Origin: GCA-2683135 sp964507445
GTDB lineage: Bacteria > Planctomycetota > GCA-002687715
DNA length: 64,000 bases
Direction of reading: 5' to 3'
NCBI GenBank assembly: GCA_964507445.1
Contig: CAZDQF010000025.1
Coordinates: forward strand, 1 to 64,000
Under the pieces are notes generated by a model. The model worked only from the letters and a program-made list of their open reading frames with translations. It did not search any database and had not been told where the DNA came from. Of this stretch, positions 1 to 8,145 are shown piece by piece. Numbering within the stretch: the first letter of the stretch is position 1; each line of letters opens with the position of its first letter. Made by a program: the position numbers and the translations under genes.

Positions 1-963
<963 letters not shown>

Positions 964-966
964 TTT

Positions 967-1001
967 CTTGTCATGTCAGTCTTCCTGACTGGGATGACAA
1001 G
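967..1001 (+). other. Nested hairpin in the 23S-5S spacer
   Basis: An outer stem CTTGTCAT (967-974) pairs with ATGACAAG (994-1001). An inner stem GTCAG (975-979) pairs with CTGAC (985-989) around a TCTTC loop, and TGGG (990-993) is bulged. It follows the 23S end directly, so it is probably an RNase processing or 3'-end protection element of the rRNA precursor. The rest of the spacer, to about 1099, shows no tRNA or other recognisable feature. Confidence 0.55.
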
Positions 1002-1099
1002 ATGAAACAATGAGTGGACAGCAGTCACTCTCTGTTTGGTGCCACTTCTACGCTATTCGGGATGCCATGCCTGGCGCTTCGCGTCAGAGAACAGTTTAT

Positions 1100-1209
1100 T
1101 CCCGGTGATCATAGTCGGAGGGCCACACCCGTACCCATTTCGAACACGGTAGTTAAGCCTTCGTCGCCGATGATAGTGCCAAAAGCGCGAAAGTAGGTCG
1201 TCGCCGGGT
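1100..1209 (+). rRNA. rrf: 5S ribosomal RNA
   Basis: Helix I is formed by CCCGGTGA (1101-1108) and TCGCCGGG (1201-1208). The conserved 5S core CCCATTTCGAACACGG lies between them, followed by GTTAAGCC. The length of about 110 nt is normal. It lies about 135 nt after the 23S end in the same orientation, so it belongs to the same transcript. The exact ends are inferred from helix I pairing. Confidence 0.95.
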
Positions 1210-1219
1210 TATTGAATAA

Positions 1220-1253
1220 AGGGCCGCGTGCAGCAGCACGTGGCCCTATTTTT
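1220..1253 (+). terminator. Rho-independent terminator of the rRNA operon
   Basis: A 12-bp stem (1220-1231 with 1236-1247, one G-U pair) closes an AGCA loop and is followed by ATTTTTG. It sits 11 nt after the 5S end. This is a textbook intrinsic terminator and marks the end of the rRNA transcript. Confidence 0.9.
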
Positions 1254-1327
1254 GTACCTACGCCGCGAGCCCCCTGCCTGTGACTCCCGGAGAGGGTCCG
1301 ACCGTGCCTCTCTGTTGAGCTCAAGAA

Positions 1328-1361
1328 GCGGCCGGAACCCTGGTGATGGGGTGCCGGCCGC
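1328..1361. repeat. GC-rich inverted repeat between rRNA operon and lexA
   Basis: GCGGCCGG (1328-1335) is the exact inverse of CCGGCCGC (1354-1361), with an 18-nt loop in which CCC and GGG can also pair. It has no T-tract on either side. It may insulate the rRNA and lexA transcripts. Nothing else coding is seen in 1254-1412. Confidence 0.4.
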
Positions 1362-1386
1362 GAGGGTTGGGAAGGGTATGGAAGGC

Positions 1387-1404
1387 GCCGACCCTTGGGT
1401 CGGC
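1387..1404 (-). terminator. Terminator-like hairpin after lexA
   Basis: GCCGACCC and GGGTCGGC form an almost perfect 18-nt palindrome 8 nt beyond the lexA stop codon. No U-tract follows, so it may act as a transcript-end stabiliser rather than a strict intrinsic terminator. Confidence 0.45.
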
Positions 1405-1412
1405 TCAGGGGC

Positions 1413-2024
1413 TCAGTATTGGCGAATGACCCCGACCACGACGCCTTGGATCGTGACGTCCTGACTGGGTACCACGATGGGGTCCATTTCGCTGTTTCGC
1501 GGCTGGAGACGGGTGAGCGGGCCCATGGGGTAGTACCGCTTGAGCGTGGCTTCTTCCCCTCGGACGAGGGCCACGACGGTCTCGCCGGTGGTCGCGGTCG
1601 AGCGAGCTTCGACGACCACGTAGTCCCCGTCGCTGATGTTGTCCTCGATCATGGACTGGCCGCTCACCTGCAGCATGTACAGGTCCTTGTCGGCGTCGAA
1701 CAGCGAGGCGGGGTCGATTCTGTCGCGTTCGGCTTCCGGGACGACGTCGATGGGCTGCCCCGCGGCGATACGGCCGAGCATGGGGATACCGGCCCCTTCC
1801 TCGACTTCGTCGATGATCTCAATGGACCGCGACAGGTGCTTCTCGCTGCGGATCCAGCCCTTCTGTTCGAGGGCCTTCACGTGTTCGAAGACGGTGACCC
1901 GGTTGACCCCCAGGGCCGCGCCGATCTCCTCGAGGGTCGGGGAGATGCCGTGCTCCGTCGCGTAGCTGCGCAGGAACTCCAGGACGTGGGATTGACGTTT
2001 GGTGAGATTAGGGCGGCGGTTCAT
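1413..2024 (-). CDS. lexA: LexA repressor (SOS regulator, self-cleaving)
   Basis: LexA represses DNA-damage genes and cleaves itself when RecA filaments form. The 203-residue length is typical. Residues 1-70 form the winged-helix DNA-binding domain (TKRQSHVLEFLRS, then SPTLEEIGAALGV), and residues 80-203 form the S24 peptidase domain. The cleavage bond is A88-G89 in GRIAAGQ, the nucleophile is S124 in SGQSM, and the general base is K162 in TLKRYY. A 25-codon membrane-peptide ORF ends 7 nt upstream, so the two are probably co-transcribed and coupled. The intergenic region holds a GTTC-N7-GTTC site that could be its own operator. The ATG start follows no strong ribosome site, which fits coupling to the upstream ORF. 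Confidence 0.96.
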   Translation of the reverse strand: MNRRPNLTKRQSHVLEFLRSYATEHGISPTLEEIGAALGVNRVTVFEHVKALEQKGWIRSEKHLSRSIEIIDEVEEGAGIPMLGRIAAGQPIDVVPEAERDRIDPASLFDADKDLYMLQVSGQSMIEDNISDGDYVVVEARSTATTGETVVALVRGEEATLKRYYPMGPLTRLQPRNSEMDPIVVPSQDVTIQGVVVGVIRQY

Positions 2025-2031
2025 GGGTTGC

Positions 2032-2109
2032 TCAGAGGAAAGCGAGGAGGACGATGCCGACGAGGAGGGCGGTTTGGGTGAGCTCGCAAAGGGTCGCGTG
2101 GTGGTTCAT
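2032..2109 (-). CDS. 25-residue single-pass membrane peptide upstream of lexA
   Basis: This short ORF lies immediately upstream of lexA on the same strand. Its ATG is preceded by GGAG at the ideal 6-nt spacing (2116-2119), a stronger ribosome site than lexA itself has. The peptide begins MNHHATLCELTQ and ends with a hydrophobic helix TALLVGIVLLAFL, and its TGA lies 7 nt before the lexA ATG. Family knowledge: small SOS-induced membrane peptides such as Caulobacter SidA (29 residues, blocks division) and E. coli TisB are of this size, and division inhibitors are often encoded beside lexA. A role as an SOS division inhibitor or toxin is inference. It could instead be only a leader ORF that couples lexA translation. 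Confidence 0.6.
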   Translation of the reverse strand: MNHHATLCELTQTALLVGIVLLAFL

Positions 2110-2137
2110 GATTTTCTCCGATACCTGACAGACCCCA

Positions 2138-2166
2138 AACGTATGGCGAGCAGATACCTAACGCAA
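2138..2166 (-). promoter_or_regulatory. Candidate promoter of the peptide-lexA operon
   Basis: On the minus strand TTGCGT (2161-2166) and TACGTT (2138-2143) are separated by exactly 17 bp. They lie about 30 nt upstream of the small-peptide start. Each box matches the sigma-70 consensus only partly, so this is a moderate candidate. Confidence 0.4.
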
Positions 2167-2173
2167 GGGGTTT

Positions 2174-2188
2174 GTTCGGAAAACGTTC
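2174..2188. promoter_or_regulatory. Candidate LexA box GTTC-N7-GTTC
   Basis: The site reads GTTCGGAAAACGTTC, an exact match to the direct-repeat SOS box GTTC-N7-GTTC known from Alphaproteobacteria. It lies between lexA and nadB, 7 bp upstream of the proposed -35 box of the lexA operon. Two copies on either strand are expected by chance in 64 kb, but a hit within this 240-bp region is expected less than once in a hundred such regions. Confidence 0.55.
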
Positions 2189-2264
2189 GTATTCCTCCGT
2201 CGCAGTCTTCGGTGCGCGCGCATGTCCCGACCGTAAAGGGGTTTCGGGTCACCGGCGCGTTAGC

Positions 2265-3875
2265 ATGCGGGTCATGACGGTTCGAGACGAATCGAGTCGC
2301 CTTGGTCGCGAGGCCGTCGACACCCTCGTCGTCGGTGCCGGGGTAGCCGGTTTCCGTGCCGCCATCGAGGCCGCGCACGGTGGGTCTGTCTTGATGGTGA
2401 CCAAGGACGGCCTGCGGGGCAGCAACACCGCATATGCGCAGGGCGGCGTGGCGGCTGTCCTGGGCGATGACGACAGCGAGGCCGCGCATCGGGACGACAC
2501 CGTTGCCGCTGGTCAGGGACTCTGCGATCTTTCGGCCGTGGACATCGTGGTGTCGGAGGGACCTGCTCGGGTCCACGAGTTACTCGAGTGGGGGGGCGAC
2601 TTCGATCGGGACGGGGACGAACTGCATCTGACCAGAGAGGGCGGGCACAGTCGGCGTCGCGTCGCCCACGCTCACGGTGACGCCACAGGTCGTGAGTTCG
2701 TGAACACGCTGATCCGTGTGGTGCGCGCCCAACCTGAGATCACTCTGTGGGAACGGGCGTTCGCGGTGGACCTGCTGGTGCACGACGGTCGCTGCTGCGG
2801 CGCCGCGGTGGTGCGCGACGGGGAGCGTGTCCTGGTCACGGCGAGGACGACCATCCTGTGCACGGGCGGCGCCGGGCAGGTGTACCGGGAGACCACGAAC
2901 CCGGAGGTCGCTACGGGTGACGGACACGCCATGGCCCTTCGTGCCGGCGTCGCTGTATCGGACATGGAGTTCGTTCAGTTCCACCCCACCACTCTGTACG
3001 TGGCGGGGGCGGCGCGACATCTCATCACTGAAGCGACCCGGGGTGAGGGCGCCAGGCTAGTGGATGAGCGAGGTGACCGATTCGTCTTCAATTACCATCC
3101 CGATGGAGAGCTTGCGCCGCGGGACGTGGTGAGCCGTGCCATCGTCCACCACCTCTCGGTCTCTGGAGGAGGCTGCGTGTTCCTCGACCTGCGTCATCTC
3201 GGGAGAGGTGTGCGGGACCGGTTTCCGGGAATCGACCGGGCTTGCTCTCTCTACAACCTGGACATCACCTCCGACCTGATCCCCGTCCATCCGTCGGCGC
3301 ATTACATGATCGGCGGTTGCGTGGTGGATCTGGACGGCCGCACCGAGCTGCCGGGGTTGCTGGCAGCGGGGGAGGCCGCGGCCTCCGGTCTCCACGGAGC
3401 GAACCGTCTGGCGAGTAACTCGCTCCTGGAGGGCCTGGTCTTCGGTCGCCGGGCAGGGAGGGTCGCGCGAGACAGCGGGGACGTCGCTCCAGGGGCCGCT
3501 GACCTGAGCGGTGAGGACCGACCGTTGCCCTCCACGGTCCTGAACGTCGTCGACATGAAGAACAGCATCCAGAGTCTGATGTGGCGTAGCGTGGGTGTCC
3601 TGCGCAGCGGGGAGGGGCTGTCTCGGGCGCTCGAGCAACTTCAGACCTGGCAGGCCTATGTCCGGCAGGTGGATTGTCAGCGCATCCCAGCGCTGGAGAT
3701 GCAGAACATGCTGCAGGTGGCCGTGGCGGTGGTGCGCGGCGCGCTCTGGCGAAAGGAGAGCCGGGGCACCCACTACCGGACGGATCACCCAGAACGGAAC
3801 GACCGCTCGTATGCGGTTCGAGGAGTGCAGGGCGAAGGAGCGGAGATCGTTGAGAGGCCACTGGGAAGATCGTGA
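2265..3875 (+). CDS. nadB: L-aspartate oxidase (NAD biosynthesis)
   Basis: NadB oxidises L-aspartate to iminoaspartate with FAD, the first step of de novo NAD synthesis. The N-terminus has the Rossmann motif VVGAGVAGFRAAIEAA, followed by the family signatures SNTAYAQGGVAAV, HSRRRVAHAHGDATGREF, FVQFHPTTLY, EATRGEGARL and GLHGANRLASNSLLEGLVFG. About 535 residues is the usual length. The reading frame stays open back to a TTG at 2172, but homology begins near residue 10, so ATG 2265 or ATG 2274 is the likely start. The gene is divergent from lexA. Its last 65 nt overlap the proposed start of hflX in another frame. No nadA or nadC is adjacent. Confidence 0.95.
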   Translation: MRVMTVRDESSRLGREAVDTLVVGAGVAGFRAAIEAAHGGSVLMVTKDGLRGSNTAYAQGGVAAVLGDDDSEAAHRDDTVAAGQGLCDLSAVDIVVSEGPARVHELLEWGGDFDRDGDELHLTREGGHSRRRVAHAHGDATGREFVNTLIRVVRAQPEITLWERAFAVDLLVHDGRCCGAAVVRDGERVLVTARTTILCTGGAGQVYRETTNPEVATGDGHAMALRAGVAVSDMEFVQFHPTTLYVAGAARHLITEATRGEGARLVDERGDRFVFNYHPDGELAPRDVVSRAIVHHLSVSGGGCVFLDLRHLGRGVRDRFPGIDRACSLYNLDITSDLIPVHPSAHYMIGGCVVDLDGRTELPGLLAAGEAAASGLHGANRLASNSLLEGLVFGRRAGRVARDSGDVAPGAADLSGEDRPLPSTVLNVVDMKNSIQSLMWRSVGVLRSGEGLSRALEQLQTWQAYVRQVDCQRIPALEMQNMLQVAVAVVRGALWRKESRGTHYRTDHPERNDRSYAVRGVQGEGAEIVERPLGRS

Positions 3876-5205
3876 TTACGCGGCGGATCGACGTCGCAAC
3901 AAGGGGGAGCCGAGGCGTCGACCCCGAGACCGGACCGTCGCGACGGACGCGGACAAGCACACGGAGCACGCCATCCTCATAGGCGTGGGACCCGACGCCC
4001 TTCCGGACAACGGGACCGTGCCGGCCCTGGACGAGCTCGCGGAGCTCGCCCGGACCGCGGACGCGGACATCCTCGGTCGCCTCTGGCAACGACGCGATCG
4101 TCCTCACCCGTCCGGTTACCTCGGCAGCGGCAAGGTGGACGAACTCAAGGAGTTCTGCGCGGAGCTCGAGGCCAACGTGGTCATCGCTGATGACGACCTC
4201 TCGCCGGCGCAGGTGCGGAACCTGGAAGCAGCCCTGGACGTACGGGTCATCGACCGCTCGGAGTTGATCATCCACATCTTCGCGATCCACGCCCGCACCC
4301 GACAGGCTCGCTTGCAGGTCGAGCTGGCCCAGATGAAGTACCTGGCGCCGCGGCTCAAGCGCATGTGGACCCACCTCTCCCGGATCACGGGCGTGGGTGG
4401 GATCGGCAGTCGAGGGCCTGGCGAGAAGCAGATCGAGGTGGACCGGCGGATCATCGGCAAGCGCATCCGCGACCTCACCGCCGAGCTGGCGGAGATCGAC
4501 GGCCGCCGGGAACGGCAGGTGAGCTCCAGGGACCGGGCCTTCAAGGTGGGACTGGTGGGCTATACGAACGCGGGCAAGTCCACGCTCATGCGGCGCCTGA
4601 CAGGCGCCGATGTGTTCGTCGCCGACCAGCTCTTCGCCACCCTGGACACGCGGACAAGGCGATGGAAGCTGGCCGAAGTCGGGGACGTGTTGCTCTCCGA
4701 TACGGTCGGGTTCATCGACAAGCTGCCCCACCATCTGGTCGCCAGCTTCCACGCCACCCTGGAGGAGGTCCGAGAGGCGGACCTCCTGCTGCATGTGGTT
4801 GACGCGAGCGACGCGGACGTGGACAAGAAGGTCCGTGTCGTGCGCGAGGTGTTGGAGAAGCTGGGTGCGGCGGAGGTCCCGGAGCTGCTCGTGCTCAACA
4901 AGGTGGATCTGCTGCCAGAGCCGGCGGAGGCCACGATCCTGGGGCGCCGGCTGGACACGGACTCCCTTGTGTCCGCCGTCACCGGAGCGGGCCTCGAGGC
5001 GCTCGTCGACGCGGTCCGTGATCACGCCACCCGCTCGCACCAGGTGGTCAACCTGGAGATCCCCGTCGCCGACGGTCGCGCCCTCGCCGCGTTGAGCCGT
5101 GTGGGCCGTGTCCTGGCCCAGGACTACGAGGGCGAGCTGTGTCGGGTGACCGTCTCTCTGCCGGTGGCCAAGGTGGCGCAGTTCGCCCCCTACGCGGCGA
5201 ATTGA
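3811..5205 (+). CDS. hflX: GTPase HflX (ribosome rescue/splitting factor)
   Basis: HflX binds the 50S subunit and splits stalled ribosomes after stress. The N-terminal HflX domain is present (YLGSGKVDELKEFC, ADDDLSPAQVRNLE, VIDRSELIIHIFA), then the glycine-rich linker GGIGSRGPGEKQIEVDRR. The TRAFAC GTPase domain has G1 GYTNAGKST, G3 DTVGFI and G4 NKVD. The ATG at 3811 lies inside the nadB 3' end. No other ATG or GTG in the frame lies before the conserved region, so this start is preferred. It gives 464 residues, slightly long because of a basic N-terminal extension. The overlap suggests co-transcription with nadB. Confidence 0.93.
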   Translation: MRFEECRAKERRSLRGHWEDRDYAADRRRNKGEPRRRPRDRTVATDADKHTEHAILIGVGPDALPDNGTVPALDELAELARTADADILGRLWQRRDRPHPSGYLGSGKVDELKEFCAELEANVVIADDDLSPAQVRNLEAALDVRVIDRSELIIHIFAIHARTRQARLQVELAQMKYLAPRLKRMWTHLSRITGVGGIGSRGPGEKQIEVDRRIIGKRIRDLTAELAEIDGRRERQVSSRDRAFKVGLVGYTNAGKSTLMRRLTGADVFVADQLFATLDTRTRRWKLAEVGDVLLSDTVGFIDKLPHHLVASFHATLEEVREADLLLHVVDASDADVDKKVRVVREVLEKLGAAEVPELLVLNKVDLLPEPAEATILGRRLDTDSLVSAVTGAGLEALVDAVRDHATRSHQVVNLEIPVADGRALAALSRVGRVLAQDYEGELCRVTVSLPVAKVAQFAPYAAN

Positions 5206-5253
5206 GAGACTCGCGTCGTGGTCCGGCGCGGCGTCGTCCGCGGAGAGGCTGGC

Positions 5254-6813
5254 CTACTTTCCAGGCGTGAGTCCTGGCGCCCGCAGTGTCAGGGTGAGCG
5301 CGCTGGACCCGGTGGACACGGCGGCGGTGATCCGCATGGAGTCCACCCGTGCCACGAAGTCCAGGACCACGGCCAGGGTGGACTCCGCTGCGGCTCGGTC
5401 AGGTCCTTCATTCCCGGCCCACCAATCGAGGATGAGGTCCTTGTAGCCCCCTGCGTTCTCGGCCAGACGTTTCCCGGAGACGAAGAGACGGTCCCCCGGT
5501 TCACGCTTGAGCTCGTGGCCCGCGAGGGCTGCGTCTATCAGTTGTTCCAGGAGGGATGGGTGGCTGGCCAGGATGACCCGTCGGTCTACCACGGCCAGGC
5601 AGGGGTGCAGGCGGGTGGCCCACCGGGCTTCGGTGGCCGGCGCCGCCTCCTCCGACGGGGGCACGGACAGGACCCGGACCCCGTTGTGTTGTGACGAGTG
5701 GAGCTGTCCCGTGGACCAACCGGCGGCCGACATGACAGGGGTCAAGGCCTCCATTGCGCGGCGGAACCGCGCCTCGGCGGCCTGGCCGGTCGCCCCTTCC
5801 CTCAGCTGGCTGACGACCGCGATCCGTGGGGGCGAGATCCCCTGTGACGCTGGAGCCTTGGCGGGGGTGACGTAGAGGTCGAAGGCGTCACCTAACTCGT
5901 CGAAGGGTGCCTCGTCAGATGACTGCCCGACGAGCTCGCGGACCCGGGGGAGGAGCGCCTCCCACTCGGTCCGTGCATCCGGCGTCAAGACCGATCCGAC
6001 GTTGGCGAAGAAGCCGGTGAGGTCTCGTCGCAGGGAGCCCCGCATGACCTGATCCCGCGGCCCTTGCAGCACCGCCGCGCCGTCCCCGGCAGGAGCGCAG
6101 AACTGACGGTCCTCCGGGAGCGGCGGATGTTGCGCCCGCATGTGAATCTCGACCTCGTCGTCCACCGCTACGTGACCGGAGAGGAGACGCGCCCGACCGG
6201 CCACATGCATGAGGTGCGACAGGAGGAAGGCGGAGGTGGGGTCCTGAGGCGTAGAGACCCCCGGCCTGAGCGGGATCAGCTTGCCCAGGTTGATGTGAAA
6301 CCGCACAGCGCCGGAGCGGACGTCATCCCGGAACGTGGCGAACCTGGGGTTCTCCGAGAGGGGAGTCCGCTTGCCGAGGGCCACGCCGCGTACCGTGTCC
6401 ACCGTGCGCGCGCTGTCCGCCATGCCCACGAACGGTCCCGCCGCGAACACAGGGTTGCCAGCGCTGGCCGCGGCCTCCTGTACCTGGGTCCGTAGGGCGT
6501 CCCGATCGCCGCCTTCCAGGAGCAGGACGAACGTGGTCTTGTCCCTGAGGAACGAGTGGTCGAAGCCCAGGGCTGCGCGGGACACGTTGGCCTCCGACGC
6601 CAGCTTGATCAACCGTAGCGCCGACTCGGGGAGCGCCTCCCGAACCGGGCCCAGGGCATCGTTCTGCAGCAGGCTCTGCAGGTGGCGAGACGGATCGAGC
6701 ACCTCTACGTAGGCGGGGAGGCTGGCGGGGATCAGGCGCTCCGGGTCCAGCGTCGATGGGCCATGCCCCGGAGCCCCACATATCAGGGGGAGGATCAGGA
6801 GGATGCTGTTCAC
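5254..6813 (-). CDS. Exported protein of unknown function (DUF3352-like)
   Basis: The 519-residue product starts with a short hydrophobic segment (MNSILLILPLICGAPG) that reads as a signal peptide. The rest is soluble, with alternating beta and alpha stretches and no catalytic motif I recognise. The overall style (early PASLPAYVEVLDPS, later FVGMADSARTVDTV and DRRVILASHPSLLEQLIDAAL) resembles the DUF3352-type periplasmic proteins common in Planctomycetota, but I cannot confirm this by eye. It converges on hflX and its 5' end faces the dipeptidase gene across about 85 nt, so it is a single-gene unit. Confidence 0.75.
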   Translation of the reverse strand: MNSILLILPLICGAPGHGPSTLDPERLIPASLPAYVEVLDPSRHLQSLLQNDALGPVREALPESALRLIKLASEANVSRAALGFDHSFLRDKTTFVLLLEGGDRDALRTQVQEAAASAGNPVFAAGPFVGMADSARTVDTVRGVALGKRTPLSENPRFATFRDDVRSGAVRFHINLGKLIPLRPGVSTPQDPTSAFLLSHLMHVAGRARLLSGHVAVDDEVEIHMRAQHPPLPEDRQFCAPAGDGAAVLQGPRDQVMRGSLRRDLTGFFANVGSVLTPDARTEWEALLPRVRELVGQSSDEAPFDELGDAFDLYVTPAKAPASQGISPPRIAVVSQLREGATGQAAEARFRRAMEALTPVMSAAGWSTGQLHSSQHNGVRVLSVPPSEEAAPATEARWATRLHPCLAVVDRRVILASHPSLLEQLIDAALAGHELKREPGDRLFVSGKRLAENAGGYKDLILDWWAGNEGPDRAAAESTLAVVLDFVARVDSMRITAAVSTGSSALTLTLRAPGLTPGK

Positions 6814-6897
6814 GATCGCATCCTATCCGTCCCTGAGCGGCCTGCTGGACGTTCTGACCCGGGGGGATTCAAATGGACGGCCGGAAAGGACCAGACC

Positions 6898-8127
6898 ATG
6901 ACCATCCTCCGTCGCTGCGGTGTCGCTCTCTCCCTCACGGCGCTCCTCCCATGCCTGATCGTCCCGGCCCAGTCCACCTACGGTCCGGAGCACCTGGAGC
7001 GGGCGCGGGCCCTGCACGCCCGTGCCCTGGTGCTGGACACCCATTCGGACGTGACGCCGAAGTTCCACGACGCAAGTTGGGACTTCTCTGCCCGTCACGA
7101 CGCCGGACACATGGACATCCCGCGGCTCCGAGATGCGGGGTTCGACGCCCAGTTCCTCTCCATCTACATGGGCAAGAAGCCGGACGGAGGGGTCGCCATC
7201 AAGGAGGCCATACGGCGCATCGACGCCGTGTACGAGACGGTCCGGAAGCACCCGGGCGACCTGGCCATGGCCTACACCGCGGAGGATGTGCGGCGCATCC
7301 GAGGCGAGGGGAAGATCGCTTGCCTCATGGGAGTGGAAGGGGGGCACATCATCGAGGACAGCCTGGCCGCCCTGCGCATGTTTCATCGTCTGGGTTGTCG
7401 ATACCTGACCCTCACCCACTCCTTCAACTCCGTGTGGGCGGACTCCTCCGGCACCATGTCTGATGTGGAGGGCGAGTTCGGTGGCCTCTCGGAGCGCGGC
7501 GTGGAGCTGGTCAAGGAGATGAACCGGATCGGCATGATGGTGGACATCTCCCACGTGGCCGACGCCACGTTCTGGGACGCGATCAAGATCGCGCGGGCCC
7601 CGGTCATCGCCAGCCACTCCTCGGTCGACGGCGTGTTCTTGCATCGCCGAAACCTCTCGGACCCCATGCTCCGCGCCATCAAGCGGAACAAGGGGGTGGT
7701 GATGATCAACTTCTTCTCTGCCTACATCGACCCAGATTGGGACGGCTACCAGAAGGCCTGGGAGGCGGAGCACAAGCAAGAGTTGGATCGTCTTCGGGTC
7801 AAGTTCAAGGCCAACCGGCGGGAGTTCCGCAAGGCGCGGCGCGCCCTGTCGCAGAAGCACCCCATGAAGCAGACGCCCCTGACCGTCCTGGCCCGTCACG
7901 TGGAGCACTGCGCCGACGTGGCGGGTTGGGACCACGTGGGGATGGGGGCGGACTGGGACGGTGTCTCAGCGCTTCCTGATGGGATCCAGCATTGCGGCGA
8001 CACGGTGAAGTTGACCGCGCTGCTGCTCGCTCGTGGTGCCAGCGAGGAAGACCTGGTGAAGTTCCTCGGGACCAACCTGCTGCGGGTGATGGCTGCTTGC
8101 GAGGACGTGGCGTCCCAGGGAGGTTAG
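6898..8127 (+). CDS. Secreted M19 family dipeptidase (renal dipeptidase-like)
   Basis: M19 enzymes are binuclear-zinc hydrolases that cleave dipeptides, including D-amino acid dipeptides. The expected ligands are visible: HSD in VLDTHSD, the bridging Glu in GVEGGH, His in VDISHV and His in IASHSS, with the C-terminal MGADWDG motif. The ATG at 6898 has AAAGGA 10 nt upstream and starts a clear signal peptide (CGVALSLTALLPCLIVPAQS). An upstream extension of the frame lacks homology. The 409-residue length is normal. It probably acts in the periplasm in peptide or peptidoglycan-fragment recycling. Confidence 0.92.
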   Translation: MTILRRCGVALSLTALLPCLIVPAQSTYGPEHLERARALHARALVLDTHSDVTPKFHDASWDFSARHDAGHMDIPRLRDAGFDAQFLSIYMGKKPDGGVAIKEAIRRIDAVYETVRKHPGDLAMAYTAEDVRRIRGEGKIACLMGVEGGHIIEDSLAALRMFHRLGCRYLTLTHSFNSVWADSSGTMSDVEGEFGGLSERGVELVKEMNRIGMMVDISHVADATFWDAIKIARAPVIASHSSVDGVFLHRRNLSDPMLRAIKRNKGVVMINFFSAYIDPDWDGYQKAWEAEHKQELDRLRVKFKANRREFRKARRALSQKHPMKQTPLTVLARHVEHCADVAGWDHVGMGADWDGVSALPDGIQHCGDTVKLTALLLARGASEEDLVKFLGTNLLRVMAACEDVASQGG

Positions 8128-8145
8128 TCCGGCTCTCTGTCGTCG

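Noticed and set aside
2172..2264. N-terminal extension of nadB from TTG 2172
   Set aside because: The extra residues show no homology, and the region holds the lexA operator candidate.
3265..5040. 591-codon open frame antisense to nadB and hflX
   Set aside because: Both sense genes are conserved and the antisense product is Arg/Pro-rich without domains.
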